A DNA stretch of 64,000 nucleotides, from positions 3,038,001 through 3,102,000 of the forward strand of contig NZ_CP037954.1 in NCBI RefSeq assembly GCF_004359195.1, read 5' to 3'. The notes under the pieces were generated by a model. That model was given only the letters and a program-made list of their open reading frames with translations. It ran no database searches and was not told the origin of the DNA. The position numbers and the translations under genes were made by a program. Below are positions 15,972-24,412 of the stretch, piece by piece; position 1 is the first letter of the stretch, and every line of letters begins with the position of its first letter. The stretch is from Chryseobacterium salivictor (GTDB taxonomy: Bacteria > Bacteroidota > Bacteroidia > Flavobacteriales > Weeksellaceae).

Positions 15972-17222
15972 TCAACCAATTACCTGAGAGTTTGCTGTCG
16001 CATTCTTTCTATCAACAAATTTTTGTTTCAATAACATCATGTCTTCGCTTACTTTTTTGTCTAAGATTTTTGCATAATGCTGGGTAGTCTTAATACTTTT
16101 GTGACCCAGCATTTTACTTACACTTTCAATAGAAACTCCATTGGACAAAGTAATAGTCGTTGCAAAAGTATGACGAGCGATATGGTAAGTCAATTCTTTA
16201 TTTACACCACAAATATCAGCGATTTCTTTTAAGTAAGCATTCATTTTCTGATTGCTCAATACTGGCAGCAATCTACCTTTATTAATGCAAATTGGGTTCA
16301 TTTTATATTTTTCAATAATCTTTTCCGCCTGAAAGAGCAAAGGAATATTAGAGGTCGTTTTGGTCTTTTGGCGTTTGGTAAAAATCCATTTATTGTTGTC
16401 TAATCCTATCGTGATATTATGCTCTGTAAGTTGTTGGGTATCTATATAGGCTAGACCCGTAAAGCAACTAAATAAAAAAATATCACGAACCAAAGATAAT
16501 CTCTCGTTTTTAAAATCTTTGGCAAAAAGCATCTCTATTTCGTCTTCATTGAGAAATTCTCTTGTTACTTCATCAAACTTCGAATGATAGTTCAAAAAAG
16601 GGTCTCTCTCCATCCAACCGTTAGCAAGACAGATGCGAATGATTTTTCCGAAATTCTTGATATATTTTACCGCAGAATTATTATTGCAGGATTTTTCAGT
16701 TCGAAGAAAGAATTCAAAGTCGTTAAGAAAACCATAATCAATTTTTTTCATGTCAATGTCAGAAATATTGTACTTCCATTTCAAAAACTCTTTGGTATGC
16801 TTTATAGTGGTTTTATAACGAACTAATGTCCCTTGGGCAAATTCCTTCCCTACTAGCTTCTCCATTCGATCATTATGATCTTGAAAAACAGGAATAAGTG
16901 TTCTGTTGAGTTCTCCCCTACCCAATAGCTTATTTTTAAGAGCTTCACAAGTCACTATTTCTTTATCTCTCATCAACTCATGATAAGTCTCGTAAACTTT
17001 CTGCTCAAATGTTTTTAGATAAAAATTAAGCAATCTGTTTTCTTCTGAGGTACCACTGACCTTCTGCATCGCAGAATTCCATTTCAAAGGTTTTGAGGTA
17101 CGTTTCGTACTGATCTCAGAGATTTTACCGTCAATGGTAATTCGCAAATAAATAGGAACTTCTCCTGCAGAATTGACTTTGGTTTTTTTTACATAGAAAA
17201 GTAAATTAAAGGTCTTGTTCAT
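15972..17222 (-). CDS. Tyrosine recombinase, CTnDOT/Bacteroidota type, island integrase
   Basis: 416 residues with an arm-binding N-terminus (about 1-90), a SAM-like core-binding domain (about 105-210) and a catalytic domain. His347 and Arg350 (HIARH), His in MLGHKSIKTT and Tyr383 (TQHYAK) are present. The usual first arginine motif reads CFTGLAYID, with Ala where Arg is common, as in IntDOT-like enzymes. The gene lies beside the 3' end of tRNA-Asp and reads away from it, the standard position for an integrative element or genomic island. It looks intact. Confidence 0.9.
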   Translation of the reverse strand: MNKTFNLLFYVKKTKVNSAGEVPIYLRITIDGKISEISTKRTSKPLKWNSAMQKVSGTSEENRLLNFYLKTFEQKVYETYHELMRDKEIVTCEALKNKLLGRGELNRTLIPVFQDHNDRMEKLVGKEFAQGTLVRYKTTIKHTKEFLKWKYNISDIDMKKIDYGFLNDFEFFLRTEKSCNNNSAVKYIKNFGKIIRICLANGWMERDPFLNYHSKFDEVTREFLNEDEIEMLFAKDFKNERLSLVRDIFLFSCFTGLAYIDTQQLTEHNITIGLDNNKWIFTKRQKTKTTSNIPLLFQAEKIIEKYKMNPICINKGRLLPVLSNQKMNAYLKEIADICGVNKELTYHIARHTFATTITLSNGVSIESVSKMLGHKSIKTTQHYAKILDKKVSEDMMLLKQKFVDRKNATANSQVIG

Positions 17223-17322
17223 TTTGTGTGGTTTTAAGATTTAAAATTAACCTTAGCAAAACCTCAGCACAAGATGTTCAGTTGCTGAACTAGCTCCTGA
17301 ACACGGTTTATCTGAATTTCCA

Positions 17323-17366
17323 GTGACCTATTTTAACCTGTTTCAACAGGTCACTGAATAGGTCAC
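17323..17366. repeat. Nested inverted repeat upstream of the integrase
   Basis: Outer arms gtgacctatt and aataggtcac enclose an inner acctgtt...aacaggt pair, followed by a further ggtcac copy. Between integrase and tRNA, such sites are candidates for integrase arm-binding or excisionase sites. Confidence 0.45.
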
Positions 17367-17414
17367 TTTCAGATTGTGCTTTTTTAACTCTTTTTGAACA
17401 TCCATAAAACGAAA

Positions 17415-17448
17415 AAAGCTTTAAAACGTATGTTTTAAAGCTTTTTGT
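17415..17448. terminator. Long perfect hairpin between integrase and tRNA-Asp
   Basis: A 15-bp arm aaaaagctttaaaac and its complement flank a gtat loop, ending in T residues on both strands. It probably terminates tRNA-Asp transcription and may help mark the island boundary. Confidence 0.6.
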
Positions 17449-17469
17449 ACTACTTTGATATTGTAGTTG

Positions 17470-17543
17470 CGATCCGGACGGGATTCGAACCCGCGACCTC
17501 CGCCGTGACAGGGCGGCATTCTAACCAGCTGAACTACCGGATC
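17470..17543 (-). tRNA. tRNA-Asp (GTC)
   Basis: The minus strand folds as a full cloverleaf: acceptor GATCCGG paired with CCGGATC, D-arm GTTCAGCTGGTTAGAAT, anticodon loop CTGTCAC (anticodon GTC) and T-arm with GTTCGAATC. CCA is not encoded. Its 3' end faces the integrase at 15972-17222 and is the likely attachment site of the island; no second copy of the 3' end is seen in the window. Confidence 0.96.
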
Positions 17544-17715
17544 TTTTTTATGCACTGATCAATCAGTTGTGATTTGAATGCGTCCTGCCAACCTTATCGG
17601 GATGACTGGCGTTTCTACCACTTGAATGACCGTATTATCTTTGTTTGTAAGAACTCCTTTCTTTTTGATGACTGCAAAAGTACAACTTTTATTACAGCCT
17701 GCAAATGTTTTTTAA

Positions 17716-17742
17716 AAAAAATGCTCTCCTGATCAGGAAAGC
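17716..17742 (-). terminator. Intrinsic terminator after trxA
   Basis: On the minus strand gctttcctgatcaggagagc forms a hairpin and is followed by a run of eight T, 25 bases beyond the trxA stop. Confidence 0.75.
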
Positions 17743-17766
17743 ACTCATTTTCAAGCAATTTATTTT

Positions 17767-18084
17767 TTATAAATGTGCTGATAATTTTTCAGAGATTACT
17801 TCTTTTGAAGCTACTCCTACAATTTTATCAACCACTTCTCCATTTTTGAAAATCAAAACGGTAGGAATATTTCTGATTCCGTAGTCTACAGAAACCTGTT
17901 GGTTGTTATCTACATCTACTTTTCCTACCACTGCTTTTCCTTCGAAATCAGCCGCTACTTCTTCGATAATCGGGCCCAGTGTTCTACACGGTCCACACCA
18001 TACTGCCCAAAAATCTACCAATACCGGTTTATCTGAATTCAAAACCATTTCCTGAAATGATTGATCTGTAATTTCTAATGCCAT
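17767..18084 (-). CDS. trxA: Thioredoxin
   Basis: 105 residues, full length for the family. The active site is VDFWAVWCGPCR with Cys30 and Cys33; the cis-Pro loop is RNIPTVLIFKNGE and the C-terminal helix is present. It reduces disulfides in cytoplasmic proteins using electrons from thioredoxin reductase and supports ribonucleotide reductase and peroxiredoxins. No signal peptide, so cytoplasmic. Located 70 bases downstream of the cysteine desulfurase gene on the same strand. Beyond its terminator are the tRNA-Asp and the island. Confidence 0.96.
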   Translation of the reverse strand: MALEITDQSFQEMVLNSDKPVLVDFWAVWCGPCRTLGPIIEEVAADFEGKAVVGKVDVDNNQQVSVDYGIRNIPTVLIFKNGEVVDKIVGVASKEVISEKLSAHL

Positions 18085-18154
18085 TTTTTTATCTATTTTA
18101 AATTAATTTATCAATGTACAAATTTACGATATTCCTGTTAATTCAAGTCTTCGT

Positions 18155-19330
18155 TTATCTATGTTCAATATTTGCTTTTTCTATGTGAAAACTTTTTGCG
18201 ATTTCTACTAAAGCATCAACCAAAGCGTCGATCTCTTCTTTGGTGGTAAGATGGCTGAAAGAAACCCTTAAAGGCGTTGTATGATCCATCTCTTCTTCAT
18301 CTACCACCATCATCATCACCATAGAAGGTTTTGCCGCTCCCGAAGAACATGCGCTCCCCTGAGAAATTGCAATTCCCTTCATATCCAATTTTAACCCGAT
18401 CATCGGATCTTTGAAAGGCAGCAGTACACTGAGCACCGTATATAAACTGTTGTCCATTTCTGCGCTTCTGCCGTTGAATTTTACGCCTTCGATTTTCTGA
18501 GAAAGCTGATCGATGGTATATTGTTTAATTTCTTTGATATGATTGGCGTAACTGTCCATATTTTTCAGGTAAATCTCCAGCGCTTTTCCCAGACCTACGA
18601 TTCCGCAGACGTTTTCTGTTCCTGCCCGTAAGCTTCTTTCCTGGGGACCACCGGTGATAATTCCTTTTAAGCCTGAAGCTTTTCTGATGAATGCAAAACC
18701 ACTTCCTTTGGGTCCATGGAATTTATGAGCGCTGCATGAAGCAAAATCTACAGGAATATCGGAGAAATCCAAATCCATGTGTGCCATCGACTGCACCGTG
18801 TCCGAATGGAATAACGCGTTGTTTTCCTTGCAAAGCTGAGCTACTTTTTTGATGTCAAGCAGATTTCCTATTTCGTTATTGGCATGCATCAAGGTGACCA
18901 AAGTTTTCTTGTCAGAACTTTTCAGTAGATTTTCCAGCTGCTCCAAACTCACATCTCCTTTTTTATCAGGACGGAGATAAGCCACTTCCACTCCTCTTCT
19001 TTTCTTCATATCTAAGACCGTTTCTGCTACGCATTTGTGCTCCAGAGGCGAGGTAATAATCCGCTCTACTCCCAAATGATCGACACACGATTTTATAATC
19101 ATGTTATTGGATTCTGTCCCGCAGGAAGTGAAAATTATTTCTGCCGGACTCACTTTCAGATAATCTGCAATCTCTCTTCTCACGTTTTCGATGAGTATTT
19201 TGGCTTCCTGACCAAAACTGTGGGTGGATGATGGATTCCCATAATTGTTTTTCAAAACAGACACCATTGCATCGATAACCTCTTCTGAGAGCGGCGTTGT
19301 CGCAGCATTATCCAAATAAATTTTATTCAT
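18155..19330 (-). CDS. Cysteine desulfurase, NifS/IscS-like, PLP enzyme
   Basis: 391 residues. PLP Lys203 lies in SAHKFHGPKG; catalytic Cys328 lies in SQGSACSSGAAKPS, the NifS/IscS type of active-site loop. The N-terminus YLDNAATTPL is typical. It removes sulfur from cysteine as a persulfide for Fe-S cluster assembly, tRNA thiolation or other uses. No isc or suf genes are adjacent, so its acceptor cannot be read from context; Bacteroidota normally also carry SufS. It is followed on the same strand by trxA, perhaps sharing a transcript. Confidence 0.92.
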   Translation of the reverse strand: MNKIYLDNAATTPLSEEVIDAMVSVLKNNYGNPSSTHSFGQEAKILIENVRREIADYLKVSPAEIIFTSCGTESNNMIIKSCVDHLGVERIITSPLEHKCVAETVLDMKKRRGVEVAYLRPDKKGDVSLEQLENLLKSSDKKTLVTLMHANNEIGNLLDIKKVAQLCKENNALFHSDTVQSMAHMDLDFSDIPVDFASCSAHKFHGPKGSGFAFIRKASGLKGIITGGPQERSLRAGTENVCGIVGLGKALEIYLKNMDSYANHIKEIKQYTIDQLSQKIEGVKFNGRSAEMDNSLYTVLSVLLPFKDPMIGLKLDMKGIAISQGSACSSGAAKPSMVMMMVVDEEEMDHTTPLRVSFSHLTTKEEIDALVDALVEIAKSFHIEKANIEHR

Positions 19331-19370
19331 TTTTACTTTTCCTTTTTTTTAGATTTTTCAGACTTTAAAA

Positions 19371-19958
19371 TTAATGAAAAAATTTAAACTGAGCTTCATT
19401 TGCCCAATCCATCATTTCCTGATCACCGGAAGTATCACCGAAAGCGATGGTTTTATCGTATTTTTTGTCTGATATTGCTTTTTCTATTCGGTTTACTTTT
19501 TCTTTGCCATAGCAGTTGCTTCCTACAAAATCTCCGGTGAAGATTTCATCTTTAAACTCTGCCTGTGTGGACAGCAGATTCATGTTGAATTTTTCTGCAA
19601 AAGGTTTCACCCAAATATCGAGTGAAGCAGAAACGATATAACAGTCTGTTTGTGAATGATCGATATTTTCAATGAATTCCAATGCATTTTCCCTAAAGAT
19701 TTCAGGGTAATACTGATCAAAAAACTGCTGTGATTTTTTTTCAATTTCCTCCCGCTTCTCTCCTTTGAGAACTGAAGAAATAAAACTCTTTTTCACTTTT
19801 TCTGCCTCTAAAAGATTTAATTTCAACAAAGTAAAAAGCGGAATATGTTTAATAAACTGTCTTCTGAATTTTGAAGCATTATAGAATTTGAGATACAGAA
19901 ACATGGTGTCTTTATACGTTAATGTTCCGTCAAAATCAAAGCAATATAATTTTTTCAT
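19371..19958 (-). CDS. HAD-IB family phosphatase, last gene of the DprE-like operon
   Basis: 195 residues. Motif I is CFDFDGTLTYKDT (nucleophile Asp8, acid/base Asp10), motif II is the SAS in CYIVSASLDIW and motif IV is AFGDTSGDQEMM. This is the SerB-like HAD-IB layout. It lies 63 bases after the DprE2-like gene, on the same strand as the UbiA, DprE1-like and DprE2-like genes. In that context it may remove the 5-phosphate from polyprenyl-phosphoryl-5-phosphoribose before oxidation. In mycobacteria that step is ascribed to an unrelated phosphatase, so the assignment is an inference from context. Confidence 0.8.
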   Translation of the reverse strand: MKKLYCFDFDGTLTYKDTMFLYLKFYNASKFRRQFIKHIPLFTLLKLNLLEAEKVKKSFISSVLKGEKREEIEKKSQQFFDQYYPEIFRENALEFIENIDHSQTDCYIVSASLDIWVKPFAEKFNMNLLSTQAEFKDEIFTGDFVGSNCYGKEKVNRIEKAISDKKYDKTIAFGDTSGDQEMMDWANEAQFKFFH

Positions 19959-20021
19959 TTGTTTTTAAAAATACGTTTTCAGTTAATTCTCTCCTAAAAT
20001 TCAGGCCTGTTTTTTATCGTA

Positions 20022-20747
20022 CTAAAGTTTTAATTTCTTAAAAATAAACTCCGGAATATTTTTGATGATTACCATGATAATACTCCAAACCGGCAGAACA
20101 TATACCTCATTTTTTTTATTTTTATAGGCGCTGTAAATTTCTTCCGCTGCTTGTTTTGGGCTTGCAGTCAGTTTAGGATTCAGCGGCAGTCCTTCGGTCA
20201 TTTTCGTGGCCATAAAACCGGGCTTTACGGTAAGAACATGAACTTTCTTGCTGAACAGGTAATTTCTCAATCCACTTAAATAGGCCGTTAAACCGGCTTT
20301 TGCACTTCCGTAAATAAAGTTGCTTTGCCGCCCGCGTTCTCCTGCGACCGATGAAAGAACGATCATGGTTCCGGATCTCTGCCGCTCCATTTTATTGGCG
20401 AAAAAATTAAGAACAGGAATCAATTTCGCATAATTGATATCGATGATTTTCTCCGTATTCCTGTTATCGTAAAGCCCTTCTTGTGTTCCTTCGCCGAGAT
20501 ATCCGGTTGCGCAAAAGAGCAGATCCGAAGTGATTTCATCAAAAGTGGTATAATCCACTGGCCGCAGCAAATCGAGTTCGATAATCTCTGACTGCTGAAC
20601 ATATTTTACCTCAAGATGTTTGGCAAATTTCTCGGTGGTTTCTTTATCAGAAGTAAAGAGAAATATTTTCGCAAATTTTTCACCCGCACTTAAAGTTTTC
20701 TCAACAAAGGCCTGGGCAACTTCTGAATTGCTTCCTAAAACGATCAT
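20022..20747 (-). CDS. SDR reductase resembling DprE2
   Basis: 241 residues. The N-terminus MIVLGSNSEVAQAF is a short-chain dehydrogenase nucleotide-binding turn, lacking the usual TGxxxGxG form. Ser132/Ser133, Tyr146 and Lys150 (NFIYGSAKAG) make the catalytic set. The C-terminal 20 residues are hydrophobic (VYVLPVWSIIMVIIKNIPEF) and probably associate with the membrane, as expected for an enzyme on a polyprenyl-linked substrate. It lies directly after a DprE1-like oxidase, so it likely reduces the 2-keto intermediate to polyprenylphosphoryl-arabinose or a related sugar. Confidence 0.82.
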   Translation of the reverse strand: MIVLGSNSEVAQAFVEKTLSAGEKFAKIFLFTSDKETTEKFAKHLEVKYVQQSEIIELDLLRPVDYTTFDEITSDLLFCATGYLGEGTQEGLYDNRNTEKIIDINYAKLIPVLNFFANKMERQRSGTMIVLSSVAGERGRQSNFIYGSAKAGLTAYLSGLRNYLFSKKVHVLTVKPGFMATKMTEGLPLNPKLTASPKQAAEEIYSAYKNKKNEVYVLPVWSIIMVIIKNIPEFIFKKLKL

Positions 20748-20811
20748 AGTTTATTGTGTAATTTCTGGATGTGGAGTCTGAATGCTTTTTAAACTTACTT
20801 AATTCCGAAGA

Positions 20812-22125
20812 TTATTGATTGTGAATTCTCTTTTGCTGCATGGAAACAAATTTCGGATTCTGAACATTTTGCAGATAATTGGTCAGCGATGATTTGCTCA
20901 TCGAATCTTTGGTTAAATAAATTCTGCCGCCAAATTCTTCAACAATATGATCGAGCTGAGCGACCAGTTTCTTCAGTTTCGAATTGACTTTAAAATCCAA
21001 AGCCAAAGTATAACCTTCCATCGGAAACGAATTATAGGCTTCCGGCTGATCTTTTCCAAATAATTTTAAAACTGCGAGAAAAGATCCGTTTCCACTTTTG
21101 GCGATGGTTTCCAGAATTTTCTTCATTCCTTCTTTTCCTCTTTCTTTGGGGATCACCAATTGATACTGGATAAATCCTTTTTTTCCATAGATCCGGTTCC
21201 AGTCGCTCACGATATCCAGAGGATAAAAAAATCGTTCATAATGCACGAAATTTTTAACGTCTTTTTTCTTCTGTTTACTGTAATACAAAAAGTTAAAGAA
21301 CTTCACGGTAAGGCGATTCAGCACAAAATTGGGAAAGTAGAACGGAACTGACGGGCTGCTGATTTTCTTCAGTTTTAAAGGATTGTCCTGTAATTTCTTT
21401 GGCAGTTCATGTTTAAAAGCGTGTTCGCCGCGCATCATCACACTTCTGCCCAAGTTTTTATCTTTTTGGAGACAGTCAATCCAGGCCACGTTATAAGTCC
21501 AGGATTCACTTTCGTCAAATAATTTAAAAATTTCATCTAAATTTTCTGCCTTAATGCTTTCCTGGCGGATATAAGAACTTTCAATATTTTTCAATTTAAA
21601 TTTAGCAGAAAGGATAATTCCCGTTAATCCCATTCCGCCTATTGTTGCCCAGAATTTCCCGGGATTTTCACTTCTCGAGCAATTGAGGATTTCTCCTTTT
21701 TCGTTCATTAAAGAAAATTCAATTACATATTCTGAGAAACAGCCTTCTGCATGATGGTTTTTACCGTGAACATCAGAAGCAATTGCTCCACCAACCGTAA
21801 TAAATTTAGTGCCCGGCGTTACAAAAAGAAAGTAACCTTGCGGAACAATGACTTCTAAAACGTCGGAAAGCAGCACGCCGGATTCACATTCGATGATTCC
21901 GTTCAAACGGTCGAAACTGATGAACTTATTCAGTCTTTTGGTAGAAAATATATTTTCAGAAAGTGCTGCGTCACCGTAACATCTGCCATTTCCTCTGGCG
22001 ATGATGTCGTGATTATCGCGGACATATTCTTTAATTTTAGCAGGCGAATCTTCGGACTTCATTTCTTTTTCCACCACGGGAAAATTCCCCCAGTTCGTCA
22101 CGGTCTGTTTGTAATCTGGTTTCAT
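20812..22125 (-). CDS. FAD-binding oxidase resembling DprE1
   Basis: Start placed at 22125 because that ATG overlaps the UbiA stop as ATGA; an in-frame ATG at 22164 lies inside the upstream gene. About 437 residues. The FAD-binding PCMH domain shows ARGNGRCYGDAAL and VTPGTKFITVGGAIASDVHGKNHH with His120 onward, a phrase nearly identical to mycobacterial DprE1. The D-arabinono-1,4-lactone oxidase-like C-terminal domain follows. The expected reaction is oxidation of polyprenylphosphoryl-ribose at C2. The cysteine targeted by benzothiazinone drugs in DprE1 was not located. Confidence 0.85.
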   Translation of the reverse strand: MKPDYKQTVTNWGNFPVVEKEMKSEDSPAKIKEYVRDNHDIIARGNGRCYGDAALSENIFSTKRLNKFISFDRLNGIIECESGVLLSDVLEVIVPQGYFLFVTPGTKFITVGGAIASDVHGKNHHAEGCFSEYVIEFSLMNEKGEILNCSRSENPGKFWATIGGMGLTGIILSAKFKLKNIESSYIRQESIKAENLDEIFKLFDESESWTYNVAWIDCLQKDKNLGRSVMMRGEHAFKHELPKKLQDNPLKLKKISSPSVPFYFPNFVLNRLTVKFFNFLYYSKQKKKDVKNFVHYERFFYPLDIVSDWNRIYGKKGFIQYQLVIPKERGKEGMKKILETIAKSGNGSFLAVLKLFGKDQPEAYNSFPMEGYTLALDFKVNSKLKKLVAQLDHIVEEFGGRIYLTKDSMSKSSLTNYLQNVQNPKFVSMQQKRIHNQ

Positions 22126-23009
22126 TTTTTGAAATAAATTTGTAATAAAAACGCCGCCAACCAAAGCATCAAAGTAACCTGGATGTATCGGTCTTTATAA
22201 ATAATTTTGGTCGGTGATTCGGTTTTGTTATAAACCAGAGTCTGCTGTAAATAACGTAAAAAAGCAAAAACAACAAAGATGACCGTATAAAAAACTCTGG
22301 GATGGAACCGCTGCTGAACTTCCGGCGAAAGGGTAAACATCAGATAACAGACGATTGCCAAAGCACAACTGATTGAAAGTGCGATGTCGGCAAACTGCAC
22401 ATTATAGCCGTCCAGTGATTTTCTTGTTCTCCCCGATATTTGAGCGTTGATCAGTTCACCTCTCCGTTTTCCGATTGCTAAAACCAAGGCCAAAACAAAA
22501 GTAAGCAAAATGGCCCACTGCGAAATTAAAATTCCGGTAGCATAACCGCCGGCTAATACCCGGAGTACAAAACCAATGGAAATAATCATGACATCTACAA
22601 TCGCAACGTGCTTTAGTTTAAACGTATATGCCAAATTCATCACGAAATAAAAACCGATAATACTTGCGAATTTCCAGAAGTTATCCAATAAAAAATCCCG
22701 GCTTAGGAACATTAAAACAGCTATCAAAGACAGAAGGATGATTAAAATAATCCTGGCAGTTGATTTTGAGATGGCGCCACTTGCCAGCGGACGGTCTTTT
22801 TTGTCAGGATGCTTTCGGTCGGATTCGATATCAGAATAATCATTAATGATATAAATGCTGCTGGCGACCAAGGAAAACATGATAAAAGCAAAAATACTTC
22901 TGACTAATAAATCAAAATGGGTAATATTGCCCGAAAAAAAGAGCGGCAAAAAAACAAAACTATTTTTGACCCACTGCTCTATGCGAAGCAGTTTTAAGTA
23001 TTTCTTCAT
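22122..23009 (-). CDS. UbiA-type prenyltransferase, polyprenyl-phosphate phosphoribosyltransferase-like
   Basis: 295 residues, about eight or nine membrane helices. The two Asp-rich motifs are IINDYSDIESDRKHP (about 54-68) and YTFKLKHVAIVDV (after residue 125), and RPLASG follows the first. This pattern and the start RIEQWVKNSFVFLPLF match Rv3806c, which transfers phosphoribose from PRPP to decaprenyl phosphate, better than quinone-pathway UbiA proteins. It heads the four-gene set with DprE1-like, DprE2-like and HAD genes, and its stop overlaps the oxidase start, so coupled translation is likely. Confidence 0.85.
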   Translation of the reverse strand: MKKYLKLLRIEQWVKNSFVFLPLFFSGNITHFDLLVRSIFAFIMFSLVASSIYIINDYSDIESDRKHPDKKDRPLASGAISKSTARIILIILLSLIAVLMFLSRDFLLDNFWKFASIIGFYFVMNLAYTFKLKHVAIVDVMIISIGFVLRVLAGGYATGILISQWAILLTFVLALVLAIGKRRGELINAQISGRTRKSLDGYNVQFADIALSISCALAIVCYLMFTLSPEVQQRFHPRVFYTVIFVVFAFLRYLQQTLVYNKTESPTKIIYKDRYIQVTLMLWLAAFLLQIYFKK

Positions 23010-23049
23010 TCATCTAAAATTCTATTGCGAAATTAGTGAATTTTAAATA

Positions 23050-23076
23050 AAAAAAAATCCGCCGGAGCGGATTATA
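23050..23076 (-). terminator. Intrinsic terminator after the OmpA-family gene
   Basis: On the minus strand aatccgctccggcggatt folds into a 7-bp stem and is followed by a T run. It separates ompA-like transcription from the UbiA operon. Confidence 0.75.
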
Positions 23077-23097
23077 TATCAGTATTTTAAGATGAGC

Positions 23098-23790
23098 TTA
23101 TTGTCCTGATTTAGCATCATTAATCATATTTTCATTTGCGGTAATGGCAAATTCCACTCTTCTGTTCTGTGCTCTGCCTGCTTCGGTATCATTGGAAGCA
23201 ATTGGATCAGCTTCACCCATTCCCATGGTATTCATTCTCATTGAAGACACACCTTTGGAAGATAAATAACTTTTAACCGCTGCCGCTCTTCTGTCGGAAA
23301 GGGCAAGGTTATAAGAGTCTGTTCCTTTGCTGTCGGTATAACCGTAGATATTGATATTGGTATCAGGATTATTTGCCAGAATAGTTGCTAATTTATCAAG
23401 GTTTATTTTAGCGTCTGAAGTAAGATTAGAGGAGTCAAATCCGAAGTTGACCATATTTTCTTTCATGGTTACTTTAATTCCCTCACCAACTCTTTCGACT
23501 TCGGCACCAGGTAAAGTTTCCTTGATTTCTTTGGCTTGTTTATCCATTTTGTTACCGATAACATTACCGGCTACTCCACCAATAACACCACCAAGCACAG
23601 CCCCTAACGGTGCGTTTTTACCCTTACCTAAATTATTACCGAGAACGCCACCTAAGACCGCTCCTGCAGCAGCACCGATTACCGTTCCTTTTTGTTGATT
23701 GTTTGAGTTTTTTACAGCCTCACAACTGGTCATCACCATTGATGCGGAGATAAATAGTGCTGCAATATTTGTTTTGTTGAAAATTTTCAT
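23098..23790 (-). CDS. OmpA-family lipoprotein with glycine zipper
   Basis: 230 residues. Signal peptide with lipobox SMVMTSC (Cys23). Residues 38-80 are a glycine-zipper, GAAAGAVLGGVLGNNLG, then a similar repeat. The OmpA/MotB peptidoglycan-binding domain follows at about 110-220, with INIYGYTDSKGTD and LSDRRAAAVKSYL. It probably anchors the outer membrane to peptidoglycan. It lies 19 bases downstream of the lipocalin-like lipoprotein gene on the same strand, so the two form an operon. Confidence 0.9.
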   Translation of the reverse strand: MKIFNKTNIAALFISASMVMTSCEAVKNSNNQQKGTVIGAAAGAVLGGVLGNNLGKGKNAPLGAVLGGVIGGVAGNVIGNKMDKQAKEIKETLPGAEVERVGEGIKVTMKENMVNFGFDSSNLTSDAKINLDKLATILANNPDTNINIYGYTDSKGTDSYNLALSDRRAAAVKSYLSSKGVSSMRMNTMGMGEADPIASNDTEAGRAQNRRVEFAITANENMINDAKSGQ

Positions 23791-23809
23791 AATGTTTATT
23801 TTAATATTT

Positions 23810-24289
23810 TTATTTCATTCCTGTTCTTTCGAAATTGTAAACCACTCTTACATTTTCTCCACCTGAAGGAATATTTTGCTCTAAACTAAATTGATCCGCG
23901 GTCTGGCTGATTAAATTTAATGAATAACCTACCGTAACTGCTTTGGCTTTTGAGCCTTCCAACAGTTTCTTGAATTTAAATTCATTACCATTAGTTACCT
24001 CAAATTTAATAGGCTGAATAACACTTGGGCAGCTTCCACCACCATTGATGGTATAAGAACCGGTCCAGTTATTTGGGATCAGTCTCCAGTGACTTCCAAC
24101 AAAGCATTGCGCATCAGCACCTTCATCAAAAGGTTTTACTTTGTAGTTCTTGTCATAGTTTACGCTGGTAATCTCCCAGTCGCCTTTCAGTTTCAAAAAT
24201 TCTGCACGGCTGGACTGCGCAGTTTTTGCGGTGGAACATGAGACAGTAAATGCTGCTCCGATAATTCCTGCTAATAATAAATTTTTCAT
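23810..24289 (-). CDS. Lipocalin-family lipoprotein
   Basis: 159 residues. Signal peptide with lipobox TVSC (Cys18). The body reads as a small beta-barrel: LKGDWEITSVNYD at the start and many alternating strands afterwards, the pattern annotated as lipocalin family in Bacteroidota. It is expected in the outer membrane or periplasm. First gene of a two-gene operon with the OmpA lipoprotein. Ligand unknown. Confidence 0.78.
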   Translation of the reverse strand: MKNLLLAGIIGAAFTVSCSTAKTAQSSRAEFLKLKGDWEITSVNYDKNYKVKPFDEGADAQCFVGSHWRLIPNNWTGSYTINGGGSCPSVIQPIKFEVTNGNEFKFKKLLEGSKAKAVTVGYSLNLISQTADQFSLEQNIPSGGENVRVVYNFERTGMK

Positions 24290-24351
24290 AGTAGTTACAA
24301 TTAATTAGTTTAACACTACAAAAAACCGTGCCAAGTAAACATCAAAAACCA

Positions 24352-24377
24352 AAAAACCCGAATTAACGGGTTCTTTT
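24352..24377 (-). terminator. Intrinsic terminator after the S8 protease gene
   Basis: Minus strand: gaacccgttaattcgggttttttgg. Stem aacccg/cgggtt, then T-rich. It lies 36-61 bases past the protease stop. Confidence 0.75.
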
Positions 24378-24412
24378 TTACTATTTAAATAAAGTCTTAT
24401 TTAATCAACGAA

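Noticed and set aside
17566..17638. tRNA-like sequence upstream of tRNA-Asp on the minus strand (agtggtagaaacgccagtc ... attcaaatc)
   Set aside because: D-loop and T-loop like strings are present, but the acceptor, anticodon and T stems do not pair. It may be a decayed tRNA; I do not annotate it.
23351..23698. 115-residue plus-strand open frame
   Set aside because: Pro/Ala/Leu-rich antisense of the glycine-zipper region of the OmpA-family gene.
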